DNA of 64,000 nt from Paraeggerthella hongkongensis (GCF_003340345.1 NZ_PPTQ01000008.1:82445-146444); one strand, 5' to 3'; positions 54,282 through 63,158 are shown, numbered from the stretch's first letter. Translations and numbers: made by a program. Notes: generated from the sequence alone by a model not told the origin.

Positions 54282-55786
54282 AGCATCTTCCTCAGTCTTG
54301 TCATCAAGCTTTTGAATTGCTCCCGCTCCGCGAGCCAGCAGCACGAGATGCAAACCAGCAACCCCCACGCCAGCATGGCCGCAGCCGCTATCAGCCAATC
54401 GGCCCAACTACCGCCCGAGTACCCAACCGCTATGAACGGCGCGGCTATCAACGCGCATTCCACGACGCTCACGAGCATGCGCTTTGCCGTATCGCGTATC
54501 GGGGTTTTCGTCAGCACCTTGGGTATGAACACCAGCAGATCCAGGTCGCGATACAGATTCGACAGGCAGCACCCGACCAGTATTCCCGGCATCCCGGCGA
54601 CCAGACCTCCGACAACCGAACCGCTCAGCAATGTGAGCGTCTGGATGGTCGTTTGCATGCGCGTCTCTCGATACATCCCCGAAGCAACGACGAGCAATCC
54701 TTGAGGGGTTTTGAGATGGTAGAGAAACACGTTCAGAACCGCGAGAAACCCGACAGCGGGATAGACGTAGTTCAATTCCGTGATTCCCGAGGTATAAAGT
54801 CCAACAAAAGGGTTGATCAACGCGAGAGCGACGCCGCATATGAGGGCGTTGCATGTGTACGATATGGTTTGCAGCTCTTTGAACGTACGCTGAAGCGTCT
54901 CCGTCTGCCCCCGGGCGATCACGTCGCCGAACGAGGCCTGCGTACCGTTGATGAACGACATGCACACGCTTTGAATCCCATTCGCCACCAGAAGATAGAT
55001 CGAAAACACGCTGACAAGGGCAAGGTCTTGCAGCACGAAGGTCGCAACGATAACCGGAGCCCCGCTTTGAACCGCACCGAGCACTTGCAGGTAAAACGCA
55101 TTCCATCTTTGGTCAAGCCGGTACCCCTTGTCGTCGGCAGAGAAATCCACCTGTTTGAATTTCGATTTGGCGTACAGGGACAGGATCACCGAGCGAATAA
55201 TCACCGGAGCAATGGCCACGATGTATACGATTTCCACCGAGAAGCCAAGAAAAGCAAGCACCGCAATCACGCACGCATAGAGCACCTTGTACAGAATAGT
55301 GGCTATCTGAATAACCCAGTTGCGCTGCGAGGCGGTGAGCAACACGCGATATTTCGCCAAGGTGAAAAAATCAAGTACTCCCATCGAGCCCAACGAAACC
55401 ACCAGCAAGACAACTTGGATGTTGCCCATGGAGCCGCAGTCGACGAAAACGGGATACACGAAAGCGAGCACCGCGATAAGGGCCACGAATATCCAGCCTG
55501 ATCGATAGTAGAACCGCTTCGCCGCCGAAACGACCACGCTCACAGCTCCGTAGTCCTTGGATGCAAGCGGCTTGTACAGCGCGAACACGGCAGCCCCCGA
55601 TATGCCCGCCTCCACCAGGCTTATATACGATACGAACTGCGTCAACGAAGTGACCAGACCGTTCACGTCCGAGCCGTAGCAAGAAATCACCACGCGGGGC
55701 ACGATAAAGGCGACGAGGATGTTCACCATCTGCAAGGCAAACGACCAAAAGGCATTGCCGAAGAACGATTTCGAGCGACTCAGCAC
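54278..55786 (-). CDS. polysaccharide flippase (Wzx, MATE-like/MVF superfamily)
   Basis: Membrane protein of 502 residues with about fourteen hydrophobic segments; FFGNAFWSFALQMVNILVAF and SCYGSDVNGLVTSLTQFVSY at the start are typical of O-antigen/teichoic acid flippases. It should move the lipid-linked repeat unit across the membrane. GTG 55786 has GGAG seven bases upstream and overlaps the end of the ligase gene by seven bases. Confidence 0.87.
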   Translation of the reverse strand: MLSRSKSFFGNAFWSFALQMVNILVAFIVPRVVISCYGSDVNGLVTSLTQFVSYISLVEAGISGAAVFALYKPLASKDYGAVSVVVSAAKRFYYRSGWIFVALIAVLAFVYPVFVDCGSMGNIQVVLLVVSLGSMGVLDFFTLAKYRVLLTASQRNWVIQIATILYKVLYACVIAVLAFLGFSVEIVYIVAIAPVIIRSVILSLYAKSKFKQVDFSADDKGYRLDQRWNAFYLQVLGAVQSGAPVIVATFVLQDLALVSVFSIYLLVANGIQSVCMSFINGTQASFGDVIARGQTETLQRTFKELQTISYTCNALICGVALALINPFVGLYTSGITELNYVYPAVGFLAVLNVFLYHLKTPQGLLVVASGMYRETRMQTTIQTLTLLSGSVVGGLVAGMPGILVGCCLSNLYRDLDLLVFIPKVLTKTPIRDTAKRMLVSVVECALIAAPFIAVGYSGGSWADWLIAAAAMLAWGLLVCISCCWLAEREQFKSLMTRLRKML

Positions 55787-57078
55787 GACTCGCTCCGTCC
55801 CGCATGCCCCGAGCACCGCCTGCGATACACCCACAACGACATGCCGCACGCCACCAGATAGGGAATGTACACCTGCATATCGTATAAGGGGTTGCCGGTC
55901 AGGCAGTACATGATAAAGAACGCCTGTATGGCCAACGATCCCGACAACGCCCCTTCGATAGACGCGTCCGAAGCATGGCCGCGAAACGCCTCTCTGTCTT
56001 TCGCAAGTTTCATGCTCGCGGCAAACAGCCCCACCGCAGCCGCCAGCAGCAGGCCGAAGCCGACGACGCCCTCTTCGGCAAGCACCTGCAGGTACACGTT
56101 GTGCGCATTCATCGTCTCGAATCCGCGCGCTAAAAACGACCAGCTCAGCAAGCTCGCGTTGAATGCTTGGGTGTAAGAGCCCCATCCATTGCCCAAAAGC
56201 AGGTCATCGCCCCACATGGACATGCAGAGCTCGTAAAACGGGGTTCGCCCGTTCATGGTGTCGTCTTCCATCGCGTCGGAAAACCGATCGAATACGAACA
56301 GCACATCGGGTGCGATAAAGGAAACGGCGAACAAGGCGAGAACGCCGGCGGCACCCACCACGGCAAGCTTCCCGATTCCCCCCGTACCGCGCATCGCCAC
56401 GAAGGAAACCGCTATCGACGCGATGCCGAACGCCAAATGCGCGCGTTTCGCCGTGAGCAGCAGCGCGAACAGAATCAAGACGAGCAGGGCAAGGTAAGGC
56501 GCCTTTTTCTTATGTTCCATTGTGAGGGCATACGAAGCCAACGCCCCGAGGGCAAGATAGATTCCGTTCGTCGAGTAGTGAGCCGTGAACCCCGATCGAT
56601 AGCCACGACCGGTGATGGTCAGCCTATCGCTAAAAAACTGCGGGTAGATAAATCGATCATACAGGTCGGGAACCATCCAGGTCGCAATCGTGACAAGCGC
56701 GTGAAATGCGGAAAACGCCGCTATCAGAACGAGTGCCGTGCGAATCCATCCGGCGTGCGGCAGCGAGACCAAAAGCACGACCGCTACGAGGGACATGCCG
56801 AACAAAGCGAACCAGGCCAACCCGCTTCCCGTGACGATATCCACGTTCTTGTTCAGCACCGCCAGAACGAAGAACCCAATGAAGGCAATGAGGGGCTTCG
56901 GAATCGAAAGCCTGCATCTCCCCCGCGCAACCCGGAAGGTCAAGCACGCGACGGCAAGGCAGATCGATAGGCACTGCACGGCCGTCGACTTCATCAAGGT
57001 CTGACAGAAAAACGGCGGGGCCAGCAGCAGAACCAACGCCAGGGTAACCGGCGCGTCACGTTGGGTTTCGGTTGTCAC
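55780..57078 (-). CDS. O-antigen ligase/polymerase family protein (Wzy-like)
   Basis: Membrane protein of 432 residues with about eleven transmembrane helices and the Wzy_C signature on a long extracytoplasmic loop: NGRTPFYELCMSMWGDDLL, LGNGWGSY and MNAHNVYLQVLAEEGVVGFG. Probable polymerase of the repeat unit, as no other Wzy candidate is present. Start is GTG at 57078, overlapping the previous stop as GTGA. Confidence 0.87.
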   Translation of the reverse strand: MTTETQRDAPVTLALVLLLAPPFFCQTLMKSTAVQCLSICLAVACLTFRVARGRCRLSIPKPLIAFIGFFVLAVLNKNVDIVTGSGLAWFALFGMSLVAVVLLVSLPHAGWIRTALVLIAAFSAFHALVTIATWMVPDLYDRFIYPQFFSDRLTITGRGYRSGFTAHYSTNGIYLALGALASYALTMEHKKKAPYLALLVLILFALLLTAKRAHLAFGIASIAVSFVAMRGTGGIGKLAVVGAAGVLALFAVSFIAPDVLFVFDRFSDAMEDDTMNGRTPFYELCMSMWGDDLLLGNGWGSYTQAFNASLLSWSFLARGFETMNAHNVYLQVLAEEGVVGFGLLLAAAVGLFAASMKLAKDREAFRGHASDASIEGALSGSLAIQAFFIMYCLTGNPLYDMQVYIPYLVACGMSLWVYRRRCSGHAGRSESC

Positions 57079-58181
57079 GAGCGAAGCATCCTTCTCAAGA
57101 AATCGAGGGATGCGCGCCGGTATTCCTCAAGACGGCCCGTCACGCGTTCGTAGTCGATGGGACCCGCAAGCGCATCCCCTGAAGACACTTGGCGGCTGCG
57201 CAGGTCGAACGCATCAAGAAGATCCTCCAACCTGCTTTCTCTCGTCTTCAGCGCGTCACTGCATTGCGCGCTCCTAAACCAGTAGAACTGCTTCTCCAAC
57301 AAGATGGAGAAGCAGCTTCCGTGAAACGAATTCGTGATGATCAAATTAGCCTGCTTGATCCAGCCGAGAAATTCTTCAGGACCCGCATCCCGCACGTTCG
57401 TGACGCCGCTCAACGCGAACGCGCCGTTATGAAGCACGACCACGTCAACGCCTAGCTGGTCGGCAATGCGCCGCGCCCATTGCAAGCAATCCGCATCCAC
57501 TCGCCCCAGTCCGAATACCAGAAGATACGGACGAGCATGCCGCGGGTCAATCGCCATGCGCTCCCACTCTTCCCTCGACAGCAGCATGACCGGATCGCAC
57601 ACAACGCACGGATCCACGCCTGCTGCGCTTCGAAGGTACGTGGCCGCACCTTGCTCTCGGACGCTCACAAAGGAAAAATCCCGAACAAGACGAGTTCCGG
57701 CAGACCGAAACGACTCGGGCCAGCTTCTGACCCCCAAACTGGCGGCATAGGATGCCTTTCGTTCCGGATCGTCGATAAAATCGAGAAAGTACGAGGTATC
57801 GCCATCGGTGATTGCAGGATTCCAAACTTGATCGCTCCCCACAATGACCAAGCGGAACCGATCGCTATACGCGCGGAGTTCGTTCTTTCGAACAGGCTCC
57901 GTCAGAACGAGACGATTTGCCCTGAAATCAGCAAATTTCGCATGCTTAACGTTGCGAAAGCGGGACCGCGCATACCAGCCTATCTTAGACTTGATCCCCT
58001 TGCCCGCAGAGTAATGAGACGCTTGTATCGCGTCACACGAATAGTTCAACAGCACTGTTTCAACGCCTGTTTTCAGCACTGCTTGCTGCAGCGCATATGA
58101 CTGCAATACGGCACCGTAGTTAACCGCTTCGTGGAACGTCAGTGTTGCCACGACGCCCCGATTTGCCAGATGTTCTGTCAT
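57075..58181 (-). CDS. polysaccharide pyruvyl transferase family protein
   Basis: Protein of 368 residues. LTFHEAVNYGAVLQSYALQ at the start, VIVGSDQVWNPAITDGDTSY and ITNSFHGSCFSILLEKQFYW are the hallmarks of the pyruvyl transferase family (PF04230). It should add a pyruvate ketal from phosphoenolpyruvate to a sugar. CAGGAG precedes the ATG. The FrhB-like genes downstream are its usual genomic companions. Confidence 0.9.
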   Translation of the reverse strand: MTEHLANRGVVATLTFHEAVNYGAVLQSYALQQAVLKTGVETVLLNYSCDAIQASHYSAGKGIKSKIGWYARSRFRNVKHAKFADFRANRLVLTEPVRKNELRAYSDRFRLVIVGSDQVWNPAITDGDTSYFLDFIDDPERKASYAASLGVRSWPESFRSAGTRLVRDFSFVSVREQGAATYLRSAAGVDPCVVCDPVMLLSREEWERMAIDPRHARPYLLVFGLGRVDADCLQWARRIADQLGVDVVVLHNGAFALSGVTNVRDAGPEEFLGWIKQANLIITNSFHGSCFSILLEKQFYWFRSAQCSDALKTRESRLEDLLDAFDLRSRQVSSGDALAGPIDYERVTGRLEEYRRASLDFLRRMLRS

Positions 58182-58205
58182 TGTGGCTCCTGCTCCATCC
58201 TCGGC

Positions 58206-59219
58206 TTATCGCTCAAAAGAAGACTTATTCGGGAACAGCCCGTCGAAAGCAGCCACAAGCGCCTCCCGCTCCGAAAGAAAAGTCTCGGCTGTCGCGACGT
58301 CGTTTATGCATACGACGGAGTACTGACCGCCGAAAACCTGCGCAAGCATATCGGCGTCAATGGACTGCTTGAAATAGCGCCTGCCGCGCAGATCGCTCGG
58401 CGCAAACGAGCCCGAGACCAACTGCCAATCGCGGATAAGCCAGGGCGTCACGTTCTCGTACGCGCGGAATTTCGTCAAGCATGTCGCGTCGAGCTCGTCA
58501 TATTCCTCGCTCCACAACGTCTCGAACGTGCTCTTGAGGAAGGTCTGAACCGTATGCTGCTCGATAAATCCGGTGAACCTCGGCCACGGCAGAAGGCAGA
58601 GCGTCCTCAGCATCTTTGCACCGTATTTCGGATTGAACCATTTGAAGAAGTGATCCCGCAGCACCTTGTTTTTCCGGAAATGGCGGTTGATTACAGCAAC
58701 GTTGTTCACCTCCATCAGCAACTTGTTGTGCCGATCGCGAGAAGGGGCGTTCAAGGCGGCGAAGTCGCACGGGAGGCCTCGTTTGAACAGGTCGCTCTTC
58801 GCAAGAGGGCGCAGCGCGTACACATCGTCGTTAAAGTAAACGAAGTGCTCGGCAAGCTCCGGAATACGATGGAAATTGAGCTCTATCGTATGGGAGTTGA
58901 ACGTGGGGAGATACCGACTCGGGATGAAATCCTCATGTCGTACGATACGCAGGTGCGGATTGCGTTCGTCCAGCCAGGACGGAACATGCCCGTACGTGAC
59001 AAAATGCACGTAGCGCACCCAGGGCATGTTCTGTTCGATCCCCCTGAACCAGTAGCACAGCGTATTCCAATCGCGAAACCGGATGGCTCCTTTCGCCCAA
59101 TCATCTGCAATCGACGAATCGCTCCGCTCGTAGCGAGCGCGCTCCGCCGCCCAACCCTCATCCGATCCGTCAACCCAGGTAACGACAACGTCAACGGGAA
59201 AATCTTCGACGGGACTCAC
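58206..59219 (-). CDS. Stealth-family sugar-phosphate transferase
   Basis: Protein of 337 residues. Conserved region 1 is DVVVTWVDGSDEGWAAE, region 2 RFRDWNTLCYWFRGIEQNMP with VHFVTYGHVPSWL, then FVYFNDDVYAL and later blocks of the Stealth family (relatives of GlcNAc-1-phosphotransferase). It should transfer a hexose-1-phosphate from a nucleotide sugar, building phosphodiester links. GTG start at 59219 overlaps the previous stop as GTGA. Confidence 0.9.
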   Translation of the reverse strand: MSPVEDFPVDVVVTWVDGSDEGWAAERARYERSDSSIADDWAKGAIRFRDWNTLCYWFRGIEQNMPWVRYVHFVTYGHVPSWLDERNPHLRIVRHEDFIPSRYLPTFNSHTIELNFHRIPELAEHFVYFNDDVYALRPLAKSDLFKRGLPCDFAALNAPSRDRHNKLLMEVNNVAVINRHFRKNKVLRDHFFKWFNPKYGAKMLRTLCLLPWPRFTGFIEQHTVQTFLKSTFETLWSEEYDELDATCLTKFRAYENVTPWLIRDWQLVSGSFAPSDLRGRRYFKQSIDADMLAQVFGGQYSVVCINDVATAETFLSEREALVAAFDGLFPNKSSFER

Positions 59220-60670
59220 TTTTCGCTCCCCTTTGACATGTCCGTTTTTATCTGCGTCGTGGATATCTCAGGCGTTCGAGGAAGATAGACTACGTCCACG
59301 CCTTCCTCTTTCAGGAAATCGAACCGTCCCGCCCAATCGTCCCCCATGGCGAACACATCGACGTCGTAGGCATGCATATCGCGGCGCTTCTGGTCCCAGC
59401 TCGACTCCGGCACCACCTCGTCGACGTAGCCGACCGCTTCGACCATGGTCCTGCGCTGCTCATAGCTGAAATAGCAGCGTTTCTTCTTCTCGTTCCAGTT
59501 GAATTCATCGGTCGATATCGCCACGATCAAACGATCGCCCAGCGCGCGAGCACGACGAAGCAAGTTGATATGACCGTAATGTAGAAGATCGAACGTTCCG
59601 TACGTCATCACCGTTCTCTGCTTGCGCCCGTACGCCTCGCAGGTAAGCTTGCGCGTCATGAGCGCTCCGACCACGTTCTGAGGACGCGCGCATCCGCTGA
59701 CGACTGCTTGCACAGCATCGACGATCGGCATGTCCACACCGTAGCGAGCGGACAGCTGCACAGCGGCAGGAAGCGCGTTCAAGCCCTCGACGACCATGCC
59801 CACCTCGGCGACCGCTTGCTCGACAGACATGCCGCCAGCAATGAGAAAGCCGGCCCGGTAATTCCTACTATGCACGCTCGAAGCGGTAACCACCAGGTCC
59901 CCCACTCCGGCCAAGCCGCTAAAGGTCTCCGCGACGCACCCCGCTGCGACGCCGAGGCGGGTCATCTCGGCGATGCCGCGCGCAATGAGCGCAGCACGCG
60001 AGTTATCCCCGTACCCCAAACCCGCAGCCATACCGGATGCCAGTGCAACCACGTTCTTGAGCGCCCCGCAAAGCTCGACCCCTTTGACATCCGAACCGGC
60101 ATAGACGCGAAAGACCTCGTTGGAAAATGCCTTTTGCACGCGAAGCGCAGCTGCGCGATGGGCGCTCGCCGCGACAATAGCCGACGGCATGTCGCGTGCA
60201 ACCTCCTCGGCGTGCGTAGGGCCGGAGAAGGCGACAAGCGCATTGCACGGAGAGCCCGCCTTCGTCAACTCATCCTCGATCACTGCGGTCATAGAGAAGA
60301 GGGTATCCGCCTCTATTCCCTTCGTCGCGCAGACGATGATCTGAGTGGGGTCCGCCACGCGGGCAATCGTCTTCGCGATGCCCCGAACGAATTGAGACGC
60401 CGTCGCGCACACGATGACCGTCGCCTCTTTGCAGGCACGCTCGAGATCGTCCGTGAATCGCACGCTCTCGGGTATGCGCACACCGGAAAGCTGGGGCAGC
60501 GACCGTTCACGGTCCAACTGCACCGACTTCTTCTCGTTTTCGGACCACACCTCAACCTCGTGTCCTTGCAAAGCCATGAGCCGGGCAAGCGCGATACCCC
60601 AGGTTCCGCTTCCTACCACGCATACGCGCTCCACGCTTCTCGCTCCCTGCGCCATCTTAGCCGACAACAC
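59216..60670 (-). CDS. fusion of glycerol-3-phosphate dehydrogenase and glycerol-3-phosphate cytidylyltransferase
   Basis: Protein of 484 residues. Residues about 1-345 are GpsA: VCVVGSGTWGIALARLMALQ, AFSGPTHAEEVARD, GVELCGALKNVVALASGM and GLAGVGDLVVTASS. Residues about 350-484 are a TagD-type nucleotidyltransferase: TYGTFDLLHYGHINLLRRA, AISTDEFNWNEKK and EISTTQIK. One chain should thus turn dihydroxyacetone phosphate into sn-glycerol-3-phosphate and then CDP-glycerol. Start is GTG 60670 with GGAG upstream (ATG 60655 is the alternative); it overlaps the licD-like gene. Confidence 0.9.
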   Translation of the reverse strand: MLSAKMAQGARSVERVCVVGSGTWGIALARLMALQGHEVEVWSENEKKSVQLDRERSLPQLSGVRIPESVRFTDDLERACKEATVIVCATASQFVRGIAKTIARVADPTQIIVCATKGIEADTLFSMTAVIEDELTKAGSPCNALVAFSGPTHAEEVARDMPSAIVAASAHRAAALRVQKAFSNEVFRVYAGSDVKGVELCGALKNVVALASGMAAGLGYGDNSRAALIARGIAEMTRLGVAAGCVAETFSGLAGVGDLVVTASSVHSRNYRAGFLIAGGMSVEQAVAEVGMVVEGLNALPAAVQLSARYGVDMPIVDAVQAVVSGCARPQNVVGALMTRKLTCEAYGRKQRTVMTYGTFDLLHYGHINLLRRARALGDRLIVAISTDEFNWNEKKKRCYFSYEQRRTMVEAVGYVDEVVPESSWDQKRRDMHAYDVDVFAMGDDWAGRFDFLKEEGVDVVYLPRTPEISTTQIKTDMSKGSEK

Positions 60671-61571
60671 TCACTCCATCCTCTTCGTCACCGTTGCCAC
60701 CGAACACCGGATGCTTGACCACTTGCACGTTATGGACAGCCCGATGCCCTTCCGAAGGGGGAGCCATGTAGTCACCGTACGTTGCAGAAAGCACCGAATC
60801 GTAGTCACGCGGCCCCATGAGCACCGCAGATTCGAATTCGTATTCGACAAGATCCTCAAGAGAAGCTCGAGGCCACGTTTGACGTTCTCCGGAGTACGTT
60901 CCCACACCGCAGAAGCACGCCTCGCCCTCAGCGCACCGGTAGTGCCTGAGAGCAGCGTCGTATTTCTTCAAGCGCTCACCAACATCCATCCAACTGCCAA
61001 AATGGGTGATCGAGCAGAATTCGATGATGGCCTGCTGCCACCACGACCGCCCAGGCCTTGATCGGTTGACCGTCTCCTCGAAAGAGGCGAAGGCGCACAT
61101 CGCCTTATGCCACAGGATGCGGAGGTACTGAAGGCCGCGACCGAAACGCCCGTCGGGAATGCCGTCGAGGACGAAAATGTCCAGCCAGATGGCAAGATCG
61201 TTCCGCTCGCCATACGAATCGAGCCGCATGAGGGTGCGGTTGTCCACGATTCGCGTCACATAGCGTCGCGTATTTCCCAACGAAAAGTGCTGAATCTCGT
61301 AATAATCGGGCAATTCGTCAGGAGCGATTCGAAGGAAGCGATCGAGGTCATCGCGAAACATGAGCACATCGATATCGTCGTCCCACGGTATGAACCCTTT
61401 GTGCCGCACCGCCCCGATCAGCGATCCGAAAGCAAGGCTGTAGCGCAGATCGTGCTTGCGGCATATCGCGTCAAGGCAAACGGCCATCTCCAACACCGTT
61501 CCCTGCACGATGGCCAAAGCGCCGCCCTCACACGCCCGCTCGAACGCGGGAGAATTTCGTTCCCCAGACAA
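60657..61571 (-). CDS. LicD-family phosphotransferase
   Basis: Protein of 304 residues. The LicD core is LRYSLAFGSLIGAVRHKGFI followed by PWDDDIDVLMFRDD, with LDIFVLDGIPDG later. LicD proteins transfer phosphocholine or other alditol-phosphates from CDP donors to glycans. Since CDP-glycerol is made by the neighbouring fusion and no TagF-type transferase is present, glycerol-phosphate is the likely group here. TTG start at 61571 has GGAAGG five bases before; the frame continues upstream only within the preceding gene. Confidence 0.85.
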   Translation of the reverse strand: MSGERNSPAFERACEGGALAIVQGTVLEMAVCLDAICRKHDLRYSLAFGSLIGAVRHKGFIPWDDDIDVLMFRDDLDRFLRIAPDELPDYYEIQHFSLGNTRRYVTRIVDNRTLMRLDSYGERNDLAIWLDIFVLDGIPDGRFGRGLQYLRILWHKAMCAFASFEETVNRSRPGRSWWQQAIIEFCSITHFGSWMDVGERLKKYDAALRHYRCAEGEACFCGVGTYSGERQTWPRASLEDLVEYEFESAVLMGPRDYDSVLSATYGDYMAPPSEGHRAVHNVQVVKHPVFGGNGDEEDGVSVVG

Positions 61572-61573
61572 GG

Positions 61574-62419
61574 CTACCTTCCCGTCTTCTCGGTAATCGA
61601 TTTGAAGGTGCCGATGAAAATGGCCGCATCCAACTTCAAACTCGCATGTCGCACGTAGTACAGCTCCGCTTCCTGACGACTGCCATCGTCCCAAACGGCA
61701 TCATTTCGATCCGTTATCTGCCACCACCCCGTGATTCCCTGAGGACAGGACAACGCGAGCATCTTGTCTTCCCCGTACCACGCAATTTCTTCCATCGAGA
61801 CAGGACGGGGTCCGATGATGCTCATATGGCCCAGCAGCACGTTGATGAATTGGGGGATCTCGTCAAGGCTGGTCTTGCGCAGGAACGCTCCCACCTTCGT
61901 GATGCGGGGATCGTTCTCGACCTTGCGCTCTTTGCGCCATTGCTCCAACTGATTGCCGTCGAGATATTTTTCGACATCGTCGCTATCGCCCACCATGGTG
62001 CGAAGCTTCAATATGTTGAGCGTCCGACCGTACTGCCCGACGCGCTTCTGCACGTACACCGGATTTGCATGGGCTGAGACCGCTGCCGCCGCCAGAACCA
62101 TCAGGACAAGAGGCCAGAGCAGCACGAGAAAGGCCACGACCACCAGGCTCACCGCGACATCAACCAAGCGCTTGACGCATCGATACCCCACTGATCGCGC
62201 GTCCTTCTCACGACACGCCTGTTCGAATTCGGCGCTGCCCACTTCGAACTCATGCTTGTTGACGAACGCTACGCGCTGTTCCGTACCGGAAAGAACGGCT
62301 CCATCTGCAGCGAATCCTACTTCGTCCGGGTCAAGCGAGCATTCGTCCGAAAGCGTAGCGCCATCCATAATGCGACCCAAGCGGTCAGCACCCCCCCCCC
62401 GTCGGACGATTTCGCTCAT
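61574..62419 (-). CDS. initiating undecaprenyl-phosphate sugar phosphotransferase with poly-G tract
   Basis: Bacterial sugar transferase of 281 residues (WbaP/WcaJ C-terminal domain type). One membrane segment (LVDVAVSLVVVAFLVLLWPL), then KRVGQYGRTLNILKLRTMV, RKTSLDEIPQFINVLLGHMS, IIGPRP and GITGWWQITDRN. The ATG overlaps the nusG-like stop as ATGA. Codons 7-10 contain ten consecutive G, so polymerase slippage would shift frame and stop synthesis of the whole polymer. An in-frame ATG at codon 18 might rescue some expression. Confidence 0.9.
   Translation of the reverse strand: MSEIVRRGGGADRLGRIMDGATLSDECSLDPDEVGFAADGAVLSGTEQRVAFVNKHEFEVGSAEFEQACREKDARSVGYRCVKRLVDVAVSLVVVAFLVLLWPLVLMVLAAAAVSAHANPVYVQKRVGQYGRTLNILKLRTMVGDSDDVEKYLDGNQLEQWRKERKVENDPRITKVGAFLRKTSLDEIPQFINVLLGHMSIIGPRPVSMEEIAWYGEDKMLALSCPQGITGWWQITDRNDAVWDDGSRQEAELYYVRHASLKLDAAIFIGTFKSITEKTGR
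62391..62400 (-). repeat. homopolymer of ten G in the coding strand of the sugar transferase
   Basis: Ten C on the plus strand (62391-62400), read as CGG GGG GGG GGT, residues RGGG near the N-terminus. As given, the frame is open. Homopolymers of this length at gene starts are classic contingency loci. Confidence 0.9.
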
Positions 62420-62928
62420 GCGGACTTCCTCACAATCTCAAGTCCCACGCTGGCGGGAACGGTACGACCGAACAGCGTCACGTCGATGTAGGCACGGCGC
62501 TTGTGGCGGTCGATCTTGCGAATGTCGCCTTCAAAGCCCATGAGCGGACCGCGCGTGACGGTAATCTTGTCTCCTGCGATATAGCCCTCGCTCATGCGCA
62601 CCACATGAGCGCCGTCCATGAACGACAGGAACCAATCACGCTCTTTGTCTGTCAGCGGAAAGAACGAGTTCTCCTCATTGCCCAGCAACTTAATAGGCAT
62701 GGGAACGCCCAGCAGGTCCTTATGCAGCTCATCCACATCGCCAGTCACGAAAAACAGGTACCCCGGGAACAGCAAGCGCTTCACCAGGCGCCACTCCCCG
62801 CGTATCTTCCACAGCACCTCGTACTCGGGCATGAAGCAATCCTCCATGGCGGATGGGCGCACCAGTTTTTTGCACATCTCAAGCGTCGACGACTCGCGTC
62901 CTGCTTGCACTTGCGCCACGTACCACAT
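62416..62928 (-). CDS. NusG paralogue (UpxY/LoaP-type specialised antiterminator)
   Basis: Protein of 170 residues. N-terminal NGN domain (MWYVAQVQAGRESSTLEMCK, LFPGYLFFVTGD) and a KOW domain near the end (GDKITVTRGPLMGFEGDIRK, IDRHKRRA). It heads the polysaccharide operon, the usual site of operon-specific NusG paralogues that stop premature termination. ATG 62928 has GGGGAG directly upstream. The leader hairpin at 62973-63052 is a candidate recognition or termination element. Confidence 0.9.
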   Translation of the reverse strand: MWYVAQVQAGRESSTLEMCKKLVRPSAMEDCFMPEYEVLWKIRGEWRLVKRLLFPGYLFFVTGDVDELHKDLLGVPMPIKLLGNEENSFFPLTDKERDWFLSFMDGAHVVRMSEGYIAGDKITVTRGPLMGFEGDIRKIDRHKRRAYIDVTLFGRTVPASVGLEIVRKSA

Positions 62929-62972
62929 GCTGCTCCCCTTTCCCGCCACGCTCGCACCGAATTTCGCCAAAA

Positions 62973-63052
62973 GAAAAGAGGATGAATAGCTGCGCACTGT
63001 CGACTTTCGACGATCGACCGAAAAGGCCCGTGCAGCTATTCATCCTCTTTTC
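62973..63052 (-). promoter_or_regulatory. long leader hairpin (attenuator candidate) of polysaccharide operon
   Basis: Two 21-base arms, GAAAAGAGGATGAATAGCTG plus C (62973-62993) and its exact complement (63032-63052), enclose 38 bases that contain a smaller hairpin (GTCGA/TCGAC). On the minus strand the last arm ends CCTCTTTTC and runs into TTTTGG, a U-rich tail compatible with termination. It lies in the roughly 200-base leader between the operon promoter and the NusG-paralogue gene. Confidence 0.65.
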
Positions 63053-63121
63053 GATCAGCGAAACGCGCTTAGCGACGATTGCGCCATCAAAAGATATGTA
63101 CGCATCCTTCCAGATGCTTTG

Positions 63122-63158
63122 GTTGTTGCTTATATACAACAACTATTTCGAAAGTAAA
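63122..63158 (-). promoter_or_regulatory. polysaccharide operon promoter with XRE-type operator O1
   Basis: Minus strand: TTTACT (63158-63153), 16 bases, TATATA (63136-63131; TATAAG with 18 bases is an alternative). The inverted repeat GTTGTTG-CTTATATA-CAACAAC (63122-63143) covers the -10 and start region. A related palindrome is found at 63541 and half-sites at 63201, so this is probably the operator by which the divergent XRE protein represses the operon. Confidence 0.55.

Noticed and set aside
62973..63052. Invertible promoter flanked by inverted repeats, as in Bacteroides capsule loci
   Set aside because: The 38-base interior is GC-rich with no promoter hexamers and no invertase gene is nearby; the capsule promoter lies outside it at about 63131-63158.
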